From Streptomyces sp. NBC_01465 (GTDB lineage Bacteria > Actinomycetota > Actinomycetes > Streptomycetales > Streptomycetaceae), in NCBI RefSeq assembly GCF_036227325.1, contig NZ_CP109467.1:5146001-5210000 (forward strand): 64,000 nucleotides of DNA, given 5' to 3'. The stretch's first letter is position 1, and each line of letters begins with the position of its first letter. The position numbers and the translations under genes were made by a program. Positions 1 through 7,700 of the stretch are shown here, piece after piece. The notes under the pieces were generated by a model that saw only the letters and a list, made by a program, of their open reading frames with translations, did not search any database and was not told the origin of the DNA.

Positions 1-481
1 GGCCGATGTAACTGGCCACGCTGACCAGGGAGATGGACATGACGGTGGCGACCCGTACGCCCGCCATGATGACGGGGAGCGCGAGGGGGAGCTCGACGGT
101 GAGCAGGGTGCGCAGGGGCTTCGCGCCCATGGCGGTGGAGGCCTCGCGGGCTCTGGCGGGGACGGCGTCCAGGCCTTCGACGGTGTTACGCACCAGGACG
201 ACCAGGGTGTACGCGGTGATGCCGACGACCGCGGTGGTGCGCGTCAGCCCGGTGACCGGGAGCAGCAGCACGAACAGCGCGATGGAGGGGATCGTGTAGA
301 GGATGTTGGAGAGCCCGAGCACGAAGCCGCGCAAGGGGCGGACGCGGTGGGCGATCACCGCGAGGGGGAGTGCGATCAGCAGTCCGAAGAAGACGGCGGA
401 GAGCGCGGTGGAGAGATGGTCGGTGGTGAGCCGGGTCATCTCGTCGATGTGGTCGGGGAACCAGCCCCACACGATGGTCAT
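1..481 (-). CDS. ABC transporter permease, osmoprotectant (OpuB/ProW) type, partial
   Basis: Reading leftward from ATG 481-479, about 160 codons stay open to the window edge, so the gene is truncated by the window. The peptide begins MTIVWGWFPDHIDEMTRLT and has hydrophobic segments typical of BPD_transp_1 permeases. The stretch EASTAMGAKPLRTLLTVELP (about residues 120-140) is the EAA loop that docks on the ATPase. The start ATG overlaps the stop of the ATPase gene in the form TGATG, which implies translational coupling. By family, such permeases import glycine betaine, choline or proline; the exact substrate cannot be read here. A second permease and a binding protein would be expected beyond the left edge. 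Confidence 0.85.
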   Translation of the reverse strand, partial: MTIVWGWFPDHIDEMTRLTTDHLSTALSAVFFGLLIALPLAVIAHRVRPLRGFVLGLSNILYTIPSIALFVLLLPVTGLTRTTAVVGITAYTLVVLVRNTVEGLDAVPARAREASTAMGAKPLRTLLTVELPLALPVIMAGVRVATVMSISLVSVASYIG

Positions 482-1530
482 CAGGCGGCCGCACCCGCGC
501 TGATGTGGGCCTCGCCCGCGTGGTCGTGGATCTCGGCGCGGGCGGTGACGCCGGTCAGTGTGCCGTCGGCGTCGACGCGGGCGACGAGTCCGGCGGGGGA
601 GGCGATCGACTCGTTCAGGGCGGAGAGCAGGGAGTCGCTGTCGCGCAGGGCGCGGACAGGGAGCAGCGGGGCGTCATCGCCCGCGTCCTGGTCGCGCCAG
701 CCCAGCGGCTTGCGGGCGCCGTCGAGGGCGAGCGTCCAGCGGCCGCCTTCGGGGGCCGGGGCCTGCGGCAGACCGGCGAGGGTGCTCAGCGACAGGAGCT
801 TCAGGCCGCGTTCCGCACCCAGGAAGTCCGCCACGAAGTCGTCGGCGGGGCGGGCGAGGAGCTCGGCGGGTTCCGCGCACTGGACCAGGTGGCCGCCAGT
901 GCGGAAGACGGCTATTCGGTCTCCGAGGCGTACGGCCTCGTCGATGTCATGGGTGACGAAGACGATGGTCTTGGCCAGATCCTTCTGGAGCCTGAGCAGC
1001 TCGTCCTGGAGCTGGGTGCGGACGACGGGGTCCACGGCGCCGAAGGGTTCGTCCATGAGCAGGACGGGTGGATCGGCCGCCAGCGCGCGGGCGACCCCGA
1101 CGCGCTGCTGCTGGCCGCCGGAGAGCTGGTGCGGGTAGCGCTTGCCGGCGTCGGCGGCGAGACCGACGGTCTCCAGGAGTTCGGCGGCGCGGGTACGGGC
1201 CTTCTTGCGGCCCCAGCCGAGGAGCAGCGGGACGGTGGCGATGTTGTCGAGGACCGTGCGGTGCGGGAAGAGGCCGGACTGCTGGATGACGTAGCCGATG
1301 CCGCGTCTCAGGTCCGCGGCGTCCGACTCCAGGATGTCCTTGCCCGCGAGGCGGATCGTTCCCGAGGTCGGGTCGACCATCCGGTTGATCATGCGGAGGG
1401 TGGTCGTCTTGCCACAACCGGAGGACCCGACGAGGACCGTGATCTGTCCCTCCGGCATCTCCAGCGAGAGGTCGTGCACCGCGGTGGTGCCGTTCGGGAA
1501 ACGCTTGTGGACTTCGTCGAATTTGATCAT
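481..1530 (-). CDS. Osmoprotectant-type ABC transporter ATP-binding protein
   Basis: 349-residue ATPase of the ProV/OpuCA group. Walker A is GSSGCGKTT (about residues 35-43), the signature is LSGGQQQR, Walker B is VLLMDEPFGAVDP, and the H-loop is VFVTHD. The QSGLFPHRTV Q-loop and the Pro-Val-Val after the D-loop are typical of quaternary-amine uptake ATPases. Residues about 265-340 form a C-terminal extension resembling a single CBS-like unit (VRALRDSDSLLSALNE ... GLVARVDADGTLTGV), as in OpuCA, where paired CBS motifs sense ionic strength. Start ATG 1530 is preceded by AAGGGATG. It is the first visible gene of a leftward operon and is translationally coupled to the permease. It is divergent from the lyase-like gene at 1668. 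Confidence 0.88.
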   Translation of the reverse strand: MIKFDEVHKRFPNGTTAVHDLSLEMPEGQITVLVGSSGCGKTTTLRMINRMVDPTSGTIRLAGKDILESDAADLRRGIGYVIQQSGLFPHRTVLDNIATVPLLLGWGRKKARTRAAELLETVGLAADAGKRYPHQLSGGQQQRVGVARALAADPPVLLMDEPFGAVDPVVRTQLQDELLRLQKDLAKTIVFVTHDIDEAVRLGDRIAVFRTGGHLVQCAEPAELLARPADDFVADFLGAERGLKLLSLSTLAGLPQAPAPEGGRWTLALDGARKPLGWRDQDAGDDAPLLPVRALRDSDSLLSALNESIASPAGLVARVDADGTLTGVTARAEIHDHAGEAHISAGAAA

Positions 1531-1667
1531 CGGTCATCCCTTGCCCGGCTGCATATGGTCATGCAGAGTTCTTGTTGTCTGAATAAGTTGTCAATGGCCC
1601 GCGGTAAATCACTGGTTACATGTGTCCGACGGGTAAGACGTTCTGTCCTGAATGGAGGCGTTCGCGC
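1531..1667. promoter_or_regulatory. Divergent intergenic region, transporter / lyase-like gene
   Basis: The 137 bp between the two divergent genes are visibly AT-richer than the flanks. On the minus strand a perfect -35 hexamer TTGACA lies at 1594-1589, suited to the transporter operon, but a convincing -10 is not visible. On the plus strand GGAGG at 1654-1658 is the ribosome site that decides ATG 1668. Confidence 0.4.
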
Positions 1668-3152
1668 ATGATGTCGTCCCGCATGGTGGACTCTCCGACC
1701 GGCATCGTCGTCCTGGACGGTGAGTCCCTCCCGGTGTCCGATGTGGTCCGCCTCGCGCGCGGTACGGCCAGGCCCGTACCCGGAACCGAGGCGATGAAGC
1801 GTGTCGAATTGTCGTGGGACGCCGCCCGCGAGCTCGCCGCGTCGGGACGCGTCTACGGGCGGTCCACCGGCGTGGGCGCCAACCGGAATGAGGCCGTGCC
1901 CTCCGAGGCGGCCGCCGACCACGGGCTGCGGCTGCTGCGCTCGCACGCCGGAGCGATCGGCGACCCGCTGCCCGAGCGCGAGGTACGGGCGATGCTCGCG
2001 GTCCGCGCCAACCAGCTCCTGGCCGGCGGGGCGGGCCTGCGCCCGACCGTCGTCACCGCACTCTGCGAGGCCCTCGAAGCCGGGGCGTACCCCGTCGTCA
2101 ACGAATTCGGGTCCGTCGGCACCGGAGACATCGCCGCCCTCGCCCAGGTCGGCCTCGCGCTCGCGGGCGAGCACCCCTGGCTGGGCGCGGGCGAGGCCCC
2201 CGAGGCGCAGCCCCTGGACAACAACGACGCCCTCGCCCTGATCAGCAGCAACGCCCTCACCCTCGGCCAGGCCGCCCTCGCCCTGGACGAACTGCGCCGC
2301 CTGGTGAGCGCCACCCAGGTGGTCGCAGCGCTCTCGCTGCTCGCGATGGACGGCTCCTTCGAGGCGTACGCGGAGCCGGTCCACGCCGCCCGCCCGCACC
2401 CCGGCTCCCAGGCCGTCGCCGCCCGCAGCCGCTACCTCCTCGGCGCCCCCGAGCGGCCCACCCCTCCGCTGGGCCGCATCCAGGATCCGTACGGACTGCG
2501 CTGCGTCCCCCAGATCCACGGACCCGCGCACGACGCCGCCGACCTCCTGGAGCGGACCCTCGCCGTCGAGATCAACGCGGCCGCCGAGAACCCGCTGATC
2601 CGCGCCGATGACATGGCCGCGTACCACCACGGCGGCTTCTACATGGCCCAACTCGCCCTGGCGCTCGACCACTTCAGGCTTGCGATCACCCAGGTCGCCC
2701 GGCTCTCGACCTCCCGGCTCTCCGCCCTGAACGAGCCCGCCTTCACCCGCCTCAAGCCCTTCCTCGCCGACAACGAGGCCGCCTCGTCGGGCGTCATGAT
2801 CCTGGAGTACGCGGCCGGAGCGGCCCTCGGTGATCTCCGGGCCTTCTCCGCACCCGCCTCCCTGGGGCATGCTGTGCTGTCGCGCGGAGTCGAGGAGCAG
2901 GCCAGCTTCGCCTCGCTGGCGGCGCGCCAGTCACTGCGGGCGGTCCGTGCCTACCGGTACGTCGTCGGCTGCGAACTGGTCGCCGTCGTACGGGCGCTGC
3001 GCCAGCGCGATCTGCGGATCGATCCGGAGCTGCCGGTCGGGAAGGCCTTCGACCTGGCGGCGTCGGTGCTCGGCGACGACACCGCGGACCGGCCGCTGAC
3101 CGACGACGTGGCGGCCGCGGCCGCACTGCTCGACCAGTTCAACGAACTCTGA
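1668..3152 (+). CDS. Aromatic amino acid lyase (HAL/PAL) family protein lacking the MIO serine
   Basis: 494-residue member of the histidine/phenylalanine ammonia-lyase family. Conserved blocks include VYGRSTGVG (the Y-G-x-x-TG-x-G loop), IQDPYGLRCVPQIHG, and EINAAAENPL (ExNxxxxNP). The expected MIO-forming block, GSVGASGDLAPL in HutH, reads GSVGTGDIAAL at residues 148-158. One residue is missing and the Ala-Ser-Gly (or Thr-Ser-Gly) triplet that cyclises into MIO is reduced to Thr-Gly. The catalytic electrophile therefore should not form by the usual route. Length and fold blocks are otherwise intact, so this is not a decaying gene. It may catalyse a different reaction, or be a binding protein. 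The gene lies 18 bp upstream of an RpiR regulator, which suggests co-transcription. Start chosen by GGAGG 9 nt upstream. Confidence 0.8.
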   Translation: MMSSRMVDSPTGIVVLDGESLPVSDVVRLARGTARPVPGTEAMKRVELSWDAARELAASGRVYGRSTGVGANRNEAVPSEAAADHGLRLLRSHAGAIGDPLPEREVRAMLAVRANQLLAGGAGLRPTVVTALCEALEAGAYPVVNEFGSVGTGDIAALAQVGLALAGEHPWLGAGEAPEAQPLDNNDALALISSNALTLGQAALALDELRRLVSATQVVAALSLLAMDGSFEAYAEPVHAARPHPGSQAVAARSRYLLGAPERPTPPLGRIQDPYGLRCVPQIHGPAHDAADLLERTLAVEINAAAENPLIRADDMAAYHHGGFYMAQLALALDHFRLAITQVARLSTSRLSALNEPAFTRLKPFLADNEAASSGVMILEYAAGAALGDLRAFSAPASLGHAVLSRGVEEQASFASLAARQSLRAVRAYRYVVGCELVAVVRALRQRDLRIDPELPVGKAFDLAASVLGDDTADRPLTDDVAAAAALLDQFNEL

Positions 3153-3170
3153 GGGACCAGGGGACATCAG

Positions 3171-4007
3171 ATGAGTGACAGCCCCGCCGCACGGCTGCAG
3201 CAGCTCTTCGAAGGGCACCGGCTCACGCCGACGCAACGCCGTATCGCGCACTGCATGGTGCGCCGGGCCGCCGACGCCCCCTTCCTCTCCTCCGTGGAGC
3301 TGGCGGAACTGGCCGGGGTGAGCCAGCCCTCCGTCACCCGCTTCGCCGTCGCGCTGGGCTTCGACGGCTATCCGGCGCTGCGCAAGCACCTGCGCGAGGT
3401 CGCCCCGGCGGCCGGGAGCGGGGCGGCGGACACGTACAACGAGTACCAGCAGGCCGTACAGGCGGAGATCGAGAACCTGCGCCATCTCGCCGAGCTGCTC
3501 GCCGACCCGTCCGCGGTCGAGCGGGCGGGACGGCTGCTCGCCGCCTCCCCGGCGCTGCCCGTACTCGGGCTGCGCGCCGCCTCCTCGCAGGCCCGTGGCT
3601 TCGCGTACTTCGCGGCCAAGGTCCACCCGGACGTCCGGCTGCTCGACGAGGGCGGCACGATGCTCGCCGACCGGATCGACGCCTCCGTACGCGCCGGGGC
3701 GACCGCGCTGCTCTGCTTCGCGCTGCCGCGCCACCCGCGCGAGGTGATCGAGGCGCTCGCCTACGCGCAGTCGGCGGGCCTGACGGTGGTCACGGTCGCG
3801 GACTCGGCCTTCGCACCGGTGGCCAAGCACAGCGACGTACTGATCCCGGCCGCTGTCGGCACGGGCCTCGCCTTCGACACCGCGTGCGCGCCGATGCTCC
3901 TGGGGCGGGTGCTGATCGAGGCGATGTGCGACGACCTGCCCGATGCGCAGGCGCGGCTGGAGGAGTTCGACGCACGGGCGAGTGCGCGGGGGCTCTTCGC
4001 CGAGTAG
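3171..4007 (+). CDS. RpiR family transcriptional regulator (HTH + SIS)
   Basis: 278 residues. The N-terminal HTH_6 winged-helix (about 1-80) includes LTPTQRRIAHCMVRRA and VELAELAGVSQPSVTRFAVALGF, the hallmark of RpiR regulators. Residues about 110-240 form a SIS domain (PVLGLRAASSQARGFAYFA, ATALLCFALPRHPREVIEAL), which in this family binds phosphosugars or related ligands. It starts 18 bp after the lyase-like gene and probably shares its transcript. Since RpiR proteins regulate hut genes in some bacteria, it could control the hut operon at 7701 or the adjacent lyase-like gene. The sequence does not decide between them. Confidence 0.88.
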   Translation: MSDSPAARLQQLFEGHRLTPTQRRIAHCMVRRAADAPFLSSVELAELAGVSQPSVTRFAVALGFDGYPALRKHLREVAPAAGSGAADTYNEYQQAVQAEIENLRHLAELLADPSAVERAGRLLAASPALPVLGLRAASSQARGFAYFAAKVHPDVRLLDEGGTMLADRIDASVRAGATALLCFALPRHPREVIEALAYAQSAGLTVVTVADSAFAPVAKHSDVLIPAAVGTGLAFDTACAPMLLGRVLIEAMCDDLPDAQARLEEFDARASARGLFAE

Positions 4008-4029
4008 GTGCCTGTGGGGCACGAACCGC

Positions 4030-4056
4030 TGCGGCGGGCAGGGGCCGCCCGCCGCA
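4030..4056. terminator. Bidirectional hairpin between convergent genes
   Basis: Perfect 10-bp stem TGCGGCGGGC / GCCCGCCGCA with a 7-nt loop, 22 bp after the RpiR stop and 12 bp from the stop of the convergent roadblock gene. There is no long T-run, as is common in Streptomyces. Confidence 0.6.
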
Positions 4057-4067
4057 GGGCCGCCCGG

Positions 4068-4442
4068 TCAGACCTCCAGCTCCTTCTCGATCTTCTTCAG
4101 CTGGTGGCGGGCCATCGCCAGGTTCGACCGGCTCTTGTCGAGCGCGATGTAGAGGAACAGGCCGTCGGTGCCGCGCCCCTTGAGGAGCCGCAGCAGGTGG
4201 TACTGGCCGCCCAGGGTGATCAGGATGTCCTCGATCTCGTCCTTGAGGCCCAGGAGTTCCATGGTCCGCACCTTGGCGCGCACCACATCGGTGTTGCCGG
4301 CGGCGGCGACGGACAGGTCGAGGTCCTTGCCCCCGCCGAGCGTGCCGAGGGCCATGCCGCTGGTGTAGTCGACGAGGGCCACGCCGATCGTGCCCTCGAT
4401 GGACGTCATCGCTTCCTTGAGCGCGGTTTCTGCGTTCGCCAT
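4068..4442 (-). CDS. Roadblock/LC7 domain protein (last gene of operon)
   Basis: 124 residues from ATG 4442. The fold is recognisable from the MEGTIGVALVDYTSGMALG-like N-terminal strand pair, the central VRAKVRTMELLGLKDEIEDI helix, the LGGQYHLLRLL strand, and GLFLYIALDKSRSNLAMARH near the end. The C-terminus KKIEKELEV is helical. Roadblock/LC7 proteins are small cytosolic dimers that usually act on Ras-like GTPases; in Streptomyces conservons they accompany a kinase and a GTPase, absent here. A longer reading frame from 4523 is open, but it overlaps the preceding gene, and the conserved domain begins at 4442. Final member of a four-gene minus-strand cluster starting at 6104. Confidence 0.85.
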   Translation of the reverse strand: MANAETALKEAMTSIEGTIGVALVDYTSGMALGTLGGGKDLDLSVAAAGNTDVVRAKVRTMELLGLKDEIEDILITLGGQYHLLRLLKGRGTDGLFLYIALDKSRSNLAMARHQLKKIEKELEV

Positions 4443-4519
4443 GGTGTTCGCACTGCCTTTCTTTCGGATGTTGGCCGAGACGGTCCGGGCCCTGGTGGCC
4501 CGGGTCGTGGGTGGGTCGG

Positions 4520-4912
4520 TCACGAGCTCTCCAGCCGTTCGAGGGCGCTGTCGACGAGCGCGCCGATACGAGCACTCGCCCGCCGGGCTTCGAGATGCAG
4601 CCGGCCCACGTTGATCCGTGGCTGGGCGAGGATGGTGAGTACGGCCGACGAGCCCGCCGCGTAGGTCGCGACATAGCCGTGCTCGCCCCGTACGAGAAGT
4701 TCACGGAAGTCGCCCTGGCCCGTGGTGTCGGTGAGCCGCTGGGCCACTCCGAGTGCGGCGGCGGTGAGGGCGGCGATGGTCTCCGCCTCCGCGGCCGCGG
4801 TGTCCTGGGCCAGCACCAGACCGTCGGCGCTGGCGGCCAGCGCGCCGCTGACCAGGGGCACCCGGGCCCTCAACCGGCCGAGTTCTTCCAGGACTTCGGC
4901 CTCTGCGGTCAT
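4520..4912 (-). CDS. Roadblock/LC7 domain protein
   Basis: 130 residues. Motifs follow the Streptomyces conservon roadblock pattern: VSGALAASADGLVLAQDT, AETIAALTAAALGVAQRL, VRGEHGYVATYAAGSSAVLT and RRASARIGAL. ATG 4912 is preceded by a strong GAGAGGAG. An alternative GTG overlapping the upstream stop is possible but has no ribosome site. It is 38 bp downstream of the PATAN-like gene. By family it would regulate a small GTPase or form a signalling scaffold in the cytoplasm; no GTPase partner is encoded nearby. Confidence 0.82.
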   Translation of the reverse strand: MTAEAEVLEELGRLRARVPLVSGALAASADGLVLAQDTAAAEAETIAALTAAALGVAQRLTDTTGQGDFRELLVRGEHGYVATYAAGSSAVLTILAQPRINVGRLHLEARRASARIGALVDSALERLESS

Positions 4913-4950
4913 GAGCTGTCTCCTCTCGGCGCGCTGCCGCAGGGCGCGGA

Positions 4951-5706
4951 TCACAGCGTGGCCTCCAATGCGTCGCGCAGTCGGGTGAGCAGGGCGATGT
5001 CCGGGTCGGCCGCGACGTCGGCGACCCAGGCGGGCACGGTGGGCGGCGGCGCGGGCGCGCGGGGAGTCTCGACGGCGCCTGCGGCCGCCAGCCTGCGGAC
5101 GTCGATCAGGGTGTGGAACGCGGGACGGCCGAGGAGCCGGGCGATGTCCTGCGGGGCCCTGGCCCCGTCCGCCAGCGCCAGCACGGCACGCTGGCGGGGC
5201 GTGACCGGGGAGTCGGTGGTGCGGGGTGCCCGTACGACCGGAGCACTGTCGACCGCTTCGTACGGCCATATCTGGTCGAGCAGTTCGCGGCGGCGCACCG
5301 CCTCCCGCTCCACCCGGTCGGTGGGGACGGGGTGCACCGGGCCCATCCAGTGCACGACGCCGTGGCGGAAGCGGGTGGGTCCGGTCCCGGGCGCCAGCGC
5401 GAAGAACGCGGCGTCGTGGAGGGCGCTCAGATGGACTATCTCCAGCTCGCCGCCGGCCAGTTGACCGCTGTCGACGAGGAAGCTGCCGACCCGCCCGCGG
5501 GCGCCCGCCCGGTCGACGGCCTCCTGCCACCCCTCGGGGCGCAGTCTGCCGGTCGCCGTGAGCAGCACCTCGAGCCCGGGTGACGAGGGGCTCTCGGCGT
5601 GCACGACCTGGCCGTCGACGAGGTACAGGGTGCCCCGGTCGCGGAGCAGTGCGCCGGTGGCATGCTCCGCGGCCAGCCGCTCCAGCATGGGCGAGGTGAC
5701 GCTCAT
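4951..5706 (-). CDS. PATAN/DUF4388-like protein with C-terminal helical domain
   Basis: 251 residues. The N-terminal ~80 residues have the pattern RLAAEHATGALLRDRGTLYL, then VDGQVVHAES and VLLTATGRLRPEGW, resembling DUF4388/PATAN domains found in two-component and GTPase-linked signalling proteins. The C-terminal half (VTPRQRAVLALADGARAPQD, then IARLLGRP and LIDVRRLAAAGAV) looks like a winged-helix output module. ATG 5706 overlaps the stop of the upstream gene (ATGA), so the two are coupled. It sits between roadblock genes and probably works with them in one complex. The domain assignment is by eye, with no profile search. Confidence 0.6.
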   Translation of the reverse strand: MSVTSPMLERLAAEHATGALLRDRGTLYLVDGQVVHAESPSSPGLEVLLTATGRLRPEGWQEAVDRAGARGRVGSFLVDSGQLAGGELEIVHLSALHDAAFFALAPGTGPTRFRHGVVHWMGPVHPVPTDRVEREAVRRRELLDQIWPYEAVDSAPVVRAPRTTDSPVTPRQRAVLALADGARAPQDIARLLGRPAFHTLIDVRRLAAAGAVETPRAPAPPPTVPAWVADVAADPDIALLTRLRDALEATL

Positions 5707-6104
5707 CCCAGGACCAGCCGATCCGCCAGGTCGCGCAGGCGGAGCCGGGCCATCGCGAGATTGCCCAGTTCGCGGTCGAGCCAGAGGTGGAAGAAGACGC
5801 TGCTGTCGAAGGTCGTCTCGACGAAACGCAGCACGTGATAGGCGGTGCGCGTGGTGACGATGACGTCCTCCACGGGCAGTTCCTTGCCCGTGGCGCTGTC
5901 CGCAGGTTCGTCGGGGACGAACGCGGGGTGCTCGGCGGCCATCCGGGCCAGCTCCGCGGTCTCGGCCGCGGTGGCTTCCGGGTCCTGGTGCGGTGCGTCA
6001 CCGACGCTGCCCAGCGAGAGCCCGCTCGTCCAGTCCACCACCGAGGCCCCGAGGGCACCCGGCACCTGCATTGCTTCGAGCAGGCACTCGTCTATTCCGG
6101 CCAC
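5703..6104 (-). CDS. Roadblock-like protein, first gene of operon
   Basis: 133 residues. It keeps the pattern ALGASVVDWTSGLSLGSVGD and VEDVIVTTRTAYHVLRFVET at equivalent positions to the roadblock protein at 4068 (VALVDYTSGMALG, IEDILITLGGQYHLLRLL). The endings LDRELGNLAMARLRLRDLAD and LDKSRSNLAMARHQLKKIEK also match, so the two are paralogues. A 40-residue acidic insertion (about 35-75) distinguishes this one. It is the promoter-proximal gene of the cluster 6104-4068; the 150 bp upstream contain no gene. Confidence 0.72.
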   Translation of the reverse strand: MAGIDECLLEAMQVPGALGASVVDWTSGLSLGSVGDAPHQDPEATAAETAELARMAAEHPAFVPDEPADSATGKELPVEDVIVTTRTAYHVLRFVETTFDSSVFFHLWLDRELGNLAMARLRLRDLADRLVLG

Positions 6105-6254
6105 GCTGAACCCCCCTCCCCGGTGGTGCGGCTGTGACCGTCAAGTTACGCAGAGTTCTGTTCGCCGGGTGGAGTTCTGGCATTTTCCAGCGGAACATGC
6201 GGGACTTGGGTAGGGTCCGTGCAGCCTTTGCGGAGGGGGAGATTCAGGGCGGGT

Positions 6255-7586
6255 TCAGAGGAGCGCGTCCCGGTGGATCCCACCGGATTCGGCCACGATC
6301 TCCTGGAGCGTCTGCGGGGTGCGGACCGTGGCGAAGGCGGTGCCCTCACTGTCCGCCGTGAAGCCGTGGACACCTGGCCTGGCCAGGCTGTTGTACGCGT
6401 AGTGGTGCGCGAAGTAGTACGCACCGGTGTCGAGCACCGCCGCGTAGTCGCCCGGCTCCAGCAGCGGCAACTCTCTGTTCTCGGCCAGGAGATCACCGGC
6501 GAAACAGGCAGGTCCCGCCACGTCCTGGGGGACTTCGGCGCCCGTCTTGGGCCGGCCCTTCGTGTCATATGCGGCGATCCGCAGAGGCCAGGAAGCGGGT
6601 GCGTAGACGGTCCTGGTCGCCACTTGGACACCGGCGTGGGTGACCGCGATGGGGCGTCCGCCCGACGTTTTCGTGTACTCGACCCTGGCCAGAATCGTTC
6701 CGTGCTTGGCGAGCAGGGAGCGCCCGAATTCGGTGACCAGGCCGTAGCGGCCGTCGAGCAGACCGGGGACGGTGGACTTCAGGAGCCGGGCGTACTCCGC
6801 GTACGTCGGCGTCTCCTCGTCGGAGGAGAAGTTGACGGGGAGGCCGCCGCCGATGTCGACGGTGTCGATCTGCTGCCGCCTCGCAGCCTTGTTGATCTCC
6901 TCGGCCAGTTCGTAGGCGGCCCTGACGCCCTCGGCCATGAGTGCGAGGGGAACGCCCTGGGAGCCCGAGTGGGTGTGCAGCCGGTTCAGCCACGGGCGGT
7001 CCAGGTACGCGCGGACGACCCACTCGCGCGCGCCCTCGTCGCGGAGCGCGATGCCGAACTTGGACGTCGCGGTGGCGGTGGAGAGGGCGCCGATCGAGCC
7101 GCCGCCGATCTGCGGGTTCACGCGCAGCCCGAGAGGTGACGCGGTGGGCGCAGAGGCGACCAGGGCGTCGATGCGCGCCAGCTCCTGCGGGTTGTCCGCG
7201 TTCACCGCGATCCCCAGGGCCAGGGCCTCGCGCAGCTCGGCCGGGGTCTTGGCGGGGGAGTCGAGGACCGTGTCGCCGGGGCGCATGCCCGCCGCGCGGG
7301 CCAGGGCCAGCTCGCCGGGGCTGGCCACCTCCGCGCCGATCCCCTCGTCGCGCAGCAGCCGCAGGACCGGGACCAGCGGGGACGCCTTGACGGCGAAGGC
7401 GTGCAGGACGGGTGTGTCCGGCGGGGTGACGTCGGCGAACGCACTGCGCAGCGCGGCCGCGCTGCTGCGGATGCCGGTGATGTCCAGCAGACCGATGATG
7501 GGGGTCTCGGGGCCCGCGAGCCCCGCTTCCACCGCAGCCTGTATTGCCTGCTCACGCCGTGTCGCGGCGTCCATGTCCGAAGCCAT
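6255..7586 (-). CDS. PLP-dependent decarboxylase, diaminopimelate/ornithine family (fold III)
   Basis: 443 residues from ATG 7586; the annotated start could also be ATG 7574. Fold-III hallmarks are HAFAVKAS (the PLP lysine, about residue 65), GAEVASPGELALARAAG, NPQIGGGS, HTHSGSQG, DIGGGLPVNF (phosphate-binding loop), TEFGRSLLAKHG and GPACFAGD. The C-terminal YNSL-type block ends in HHYAYNSLARP. The spacing matches LysA-like enzymes, but the sequence is divergent from a housekeeping LysA. The substrate may be another D-centre amino acid. It is divergent from hutU, sharing a 114-bp control region. There is no evidence that it works in histidine breakdown. Confidence 0.75.
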   Translation of the reverse strand: MASDMDAATRREQAIQAAVEAGLAGPETPIIGLLDITGIRSSAAALRSAFADVTPPDTPVLHAFAVKASPLVPVLRLLRDEGIGAEVASPGELALARAAGMRPGDTVLDSPAKTPAELREALALGIAVNADNPQELARIDALVASAPTASPLGLRVNPQIGGGSIGALSTATATSKFGIALRDEGAREWVVRAYLDRPWLNRLHTHSGSQGVPLALMAEGVRAAYELAEEINKAARRQQIDTVDIGGGLPVNFSSDEETPTYAEYARLLKSTVPGLLDGRYGLVTEFGRSLLAKHGTILARVEYTKTSGGRPIAVTHAGVQVATRTVYAPASWPLRIAAYDTKGRPKTGAEVPQDVAGPACFAGDLLAENRELPLLEPGDYAAVLDTGAYYFAHHYAYNSLARPGVHGFTADSEGTAFATVRTPQTLQEIVAESGGIHRDALL

Positions 7587-7634
7587 GTGGTCCAGACAAC
7601 CATCAGGTCGGACACAGTGGGGACCCTCGACGTA

Positions 7635-7671
7635 TTGACTAGTTCTATTCAGCTGGTCAGGATGTGAATAG
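7635..7671 (+). promoter_or_regulatory. hut promoter with overlapping palindromic operator
   Basis: TTGACT (7635-7640), 17-bp spacing and CAGGAT (7658-7663) form a good HrdB-type promoter about 38 bp upstream of hutU. A 7-bp inverted repeat CTATTCA (7645-7651) / TGAATAG (7665-7671), 13 bp apart, overlaps the spacer and the start region. That position suits a repressor that blocks RNA polymerase until histidine or urocanate is present. GAGGAGG follows as the ribosome site. Confidence 0.55.
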
Positions 7672-7700
7672 TCCATGCAACATTCACGAGGAGGCAGACC

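Noticed and set aside
1668..3152. Calling the lyase-like gene hutH
   Set aside because: Close to the hut operon, but it lacks the Ala-Ser-Gly triplet for MIO, so histidine ammonia-lyase activity cannot be claimed.
6255..7586. Calling the PLP decarboxylase lysA
   Set aside because: Fold-III decarboxylase motifs are clear, but the sequence looks divergent and there is no lysine-pathway neighbour, so the symbol was withheld.
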